Below, in pieces: positions 61,824-64,000 of a stretch of 64,000 nt of DNA. The stretch comes from Anaerolineae bacterium. GTDB taxonomy: Bacteria; Chloroflexota; Anaerolineae; B4-G1; SLSP01. Every line of letters begins with the position of its first letter. Positions within the stretch are counted from its first letter, which is position 1. The notes beneath the pieces were generated by a model, which worked only from the letters and a program-made list of their open reading frames with translations, made no database searches and had not been told where the DNA came from. The stretch covers positions 1 to 64,000 of the forward strand of contig JAPKMR010000015.1 in NCBI GenBank assembly GCA_026645815.1. The letters run 5' to 3'. Both the position numbers and the translations under genes were made by a program.

Positions 61824-62465
61824 TCAGCCCCCCACAGAAAGTGCGATGAGCAGCTGTGCAGTGTAATACGTGATCATCACGATCAACCGCGCACTGTGGA
61901 AATGCTGCCGGAAACGCATCCATGCCAGAACGGAATCGGAACCGGCAAAGAGTAAGGCGCCTATGCCAGCTGCGAGGGTTGGCAGCCCACCAACGGCAAA
62001 ATAACGCTCCCACGCTTGCCAGCCCATGGTCAGAATCACCAGGATGTAGCCCATCACGGGCACTTTCATCTCCCCCAACCCCGACCAGAGCATCCGTAAC
62101 AAGCCTACTCCCAAAAGCGCAAATGCCACGACTAACCAGAGAGTGAAGCCAAATCCCCGCCCAACCGTGAAAGCAGCGATGTAACACAGATGCGCGGTGA
62201 GGAAACTGAGCAACCCAGGAATAAAACGGTCACTTGGGAGCATGAGGAAAATATCCCCCAATATGGAGAACGCCAATCCAACCACAATCAGCACGACAGA
62301 GGTGTCAAAGCCGTAGATGATGCCCCGGTTAACCGCGAGCAGCAGGATTAACAGCGTGGTGAGGGGCTTAAAGATGTAGATCCAGGTTCGCGTGGGACGA
62401 TATTCACCGCGAATTTCCATAATTGCGCCCAGAACAATCAGTACGAGCAATACGGCAGTAGTCAT
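61824..62465 (-). CDS. Lysoplasmalogenase-like (YhhN family) membrane protein
   Basis: A 213-residue protein with about seven or eight transmembrane helices. KPLTTLLILLLA, FSILGDIFLMLP, the FLTAHLCYIAAF segment and LFAGSDSVLAW carry the conserved Lys, Asp and His residues of the YhhN/TMEM86 family, which hydrolyses lysoplasmalogens or related vinyl-ether lipids. AAGGAGG fixes the ATG at 62465; the open frame upstream has no such site. Convergent with tRNA-Glu and divergent from the WYL regulator. Confidence 0.82.
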   Translation of the reverse strand: MTTAVLLVLIVLGAIMEIRGEYRPTRTWIYIFKPLTTLLILLLAVNRGIIYGFDTSVVLIVVGLAFSILGDIFLMLPSDRFIPGLLSFLTAHLCYIAAFTVGRGFGFTLWLVVAFALLGVGLLRMLWSGLGEMKVPVMGYILVILTMGWQAWERYFAVGGLPTLAAGIGALLFAGSDSVLAWMRFRQHFHSARLIVMITYYTAQLLIALSVGG

Positions 62466-62692
62466 AATTCCCTCCTTGAGGTGAAAATCGGATACGGGAA
62501 CAACAGGGTTGACGACTATGGAGGTATTATAGGACAGAGATGCAGTTCTGGCGAATGAGACATACCGGCGCAAGCCCTGACGGGCGCAGCGCCATTGACT
62601 GCCGGCACCGGGATATCAGCCTTCACCTGCAATATAGCCAACAGCTACACAAGCCTCCGGCGAATTATGACAGAAACCGTCGTATTTCGAAG

Positions 62693-62698
62693 TATAAT
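62693..62698 (+). promoter_or_regulatory. -10 box of the WYL regulator gene
   Basis: Consensus TATAAT at 62693-62698; no good -35 at 16-18 nt. ATG follows 43 nt later. Confidence 0.45.
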
Positions 62699-62740
62699 GA
62701 TGATGAGCGCCGATACAAAGTCAAGGACAATGGGTGAACG

Positions 62741-63703
62741 ATGAGTAACGTTGCCACGCGGCTACTTTCGCTGATTCTGATGCTGCAATCGCAGGAATCG
62801 TGGAAAGCCTCAGCACTTGGGGCAGAACTGGGAGTCTCTGAACGCACAGTACACCGCTATATGGAAATGCTCGAAGAGATGGGCATCCCTATCTACACGG
62901 AGCGGGGTCCATACGGCGGATTCGCGCTGCTGCGTGGCTACCGCTTGCCCCCGCTCATCTTCACCGCTGAAGAGGCGACGGTACTCACGATGGGCGCAAA
63001 TCTCGTGCAGCAAATCTGGGGACGCAGCTACCAGGATGCCATCACCTCCGTGCGGGCAAAGCTCAACAATGTGCTGCCGGATGATCTACGGCAGGAGGTC
63101 GCCGAAGCGCAGGATACGCTGGTGATATGCGGCTTAACCGCAAGAGACTATCAGCCCTGGGAGGGCACTTTGCGCACCCTGCGCGAAAGCATTCACCACC
63201 ACCAACGGGTCAGTCTCCGCTATCGAGGTTTTTCGCAAATCCCCACATCGCGCGAAGTGGACCCCTATGCACTCTCGTTCTACGGTGGGCTGTGGTACCT
63301 CGTAGGCTTCTGCCACCTGCGCCGGGAGCTGCGCACGTTCCGCGTGGACCGGATTCAGGAGCTCACCTTGGTACACGCGCGCTTCGAACCGCCGCGAGAT
63401 TTTTCGGCACGGGAGTATATGTTGCGCACGATGCAATTCGAGGCGCGGACCACCGCCACGGTGCGGTTGGAGTCCGCCGTAGCAATGATGATACGCGAGC
63501 GCTTTGGACACTGGATGGAGATTGCGGATGAGGATGATGGCTCCGTCATCGCGCGGTTTGGGATGGATAATCTGAATTGGGCCACAGGGTGGGTGCTCAG
63601 CTGGGGCACGATGGCGACCGCGCTGGAACCGCCGGAACTGGTAGACCGCGTGAGGCAGGAAGTGCGCGCACTTGCAGGGCGGTATGGGGAGAGGGCGGGG
63701 TGA
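62741..63703 (+). CDS. WYL-domain transcriptional regulator (HTH + WYL)
   Basis: A 320-residue protein: N-terminal winged helix-turn-helix of the HTH_11/DeoR-like kind (ASALGAELGVSERTVHRYMEMLEEMGIPIYTERGPYGGF, read in parts, about 18-58), then a WYL domain (about 140-225, with DPYALSFYGGLWYLVGFCHLRRELRTFRVDRI) and a C-terminal WCX-like extension. WYL domains sense ligands or nucleic acids and are common in DNA-damage and defence regulation. It overlaps the SPL-like radical SAM gene by 4 bp, so both are coexpressed. Confidence 0.9.
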   Translation: MSNVATRLLSLILMLQSQESWKASALGAELGVSERTVHRYMEMLEEMGIPIYTERGPYGGFALLRGYRLPPLIFTAEEATVLTMGANLVQQIWGRSYQDAITSVRAKLNNVLPDDLRQEVAEAQDTLVICGLTARDYQPWEGTLRTLRESIHHHQRVSLRYRGFSQIPTSREVDPYALSFYGGLWYLVGFCHLRRELRTFRVDRIQELTLVHARFEPPRDFSAREYMLRTMQFEARTTATVRLESAVAMMIRERFGHWMEIADEDDGSVIARFGMDNLNWATGWVLSWGTMATALEPPELVDRVRQEVRALAGRYGERAG

Positions 63704-64000
63704 AGGTCAAAGAGATTGAAGCGAAAGTGCTCCTGGCGCATGTGCCGCAGCCCGATACGTATTTTGGCCTGCGGTATAACATGAATCTGTACCGCGGGTG
63801 TCAGCACAGGTGCATCTACTGCGATAGCCGCAGCGCATGTTACGGCATTGATGGCTTCGATACTGAGATTCTCGTCAAAGTGAACGCGTTGGAATTGCTA
63901 CGAAAAGAGCTGGCAGGCAAGCGGGTCAAGGGTGTGATCGGCTTAGGCTCGATGAATGATCCCTTCATGCCTATCGAACGGGAGTGGGATCTCACGGGAC
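63700..64000 (+). CDS. SPL-type radical SAM protein (partial, N-terminal 100 residues)
   Basis: Starts with GTG overlapping the WYL-regulator stop (GTGA). The first 100 residues contain the radical SAM cluster motif GCQHRCIYCDSRS, preceded by YFGLRYNMNLYRG and followed by GLGSMNDPFMPIE, matching the spore-photoproduct-lyase-like family. The gene runs off the window. Such enzymes in non-sporulating bacteria may repair DNA lesions; the WYL partner is consistent with a damage-response unit, but this is inferred. Confidence 0.8.
   Translation, partial: MKVKEIEAKVLLAHVPQPDTYFGLRYNMNLYRGCQHRCIYCDSRSACYGIDGFDTEILVKVNALELLRKELAGKRVKGVIGLGSMNDPFMPIEREWDLTG

Overview
This 64 kb window looks like a chromosomal segment of an uncultured or little-studied bacterium, most likely Chloroflexota (Anaerolineae-like). 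That placement is an inference. It rests on moderately GC-rich DNA, lipoproteins with Thr/Pro/Ala-rich linkers, a four-domain S1 protein, a methylmalonyl-CoA mutase large subunit lacking the B12 domain, LCP-family envelope enzymes without any sign of lipopolysaccharide genes, and a heliorhodopsin. Gene density is high. There is no rRNA, no CRISPR array and no transposase gene. The only mobile-like DNA is two families of short dispersed repeats.

Layout. 1-2 kb: end of a surface-anchored protein, a heliorhodopsin and an alpha/beta hydrolase. 2.1-7.1 kb (minus strand): a compact four-gene operon with a DUF2207-like membrane protein ending in eleven regularly spaced cysteines, a PqqD-like/radical SAM/SPASM enzyme, a coiled-coil protein and a membrane zinc-ribbon protein. 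It reads as an undescribed peptide-modification system. 7.3-12.7 kb: phosphatase, TspO-like protein, HEAT-repeat protein, a lipoprotein and a DUF4870 protein. 12.8-16.6 kb: the AmmeMemoRadiSam cassette and S1. 17-21.3 kb: lipoprotein, methyltransferase and PepF.

21.4-32.2 kb (plus strand): a central-carbon block. Methylmalonyl-CoA mutase is followed, after a terminator, by a SucC-like subunit fused to a ferredoxin-like domain, a SucD-like subunit, a citryl-CoA-lyase-like protein, an HD protein, two LeuC/LeuD-type hydro-lyase pairs and an isocitrate/homoisocitrate-type dehydrogenase. Together these could interconvert oxaloacetate plus acetyl-CoA, citrate, isocitrate and 2-oxoglutarate by the two-step (citryl-CoA) route, in either direction.

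32.3-40.6 kb: envelope and housekeeping genes including the dnaX-ybaB-recR operon. 40.6-41.2 kb: a nested pair of repeat elements and a strong promoter in front of a bacterial eRF1-like gene. 42.6-49.6 kb: glutamate dehydrogenase and gatC/gatA/gatB interspersed with an aminotransferase and a sugar nucleotidyltransferase. 49.9-61.3 kb: site-2 protease, HD protein, glycosyltransferases, a PII-like/cation-exchanger pair, a class III cyclase, two LCP paralogs and RNase J. 61.7 kb: tRNA-Glu(TTC). The window closes with a lysoplasmalogenase-like protein, a WYL regulator and the start of an SPL-type radical SAM gene.

Gene calls rest on protein motifs read by eye. No database search was run, and starts were chosen from Shine-Dalgarno and promoter positions.
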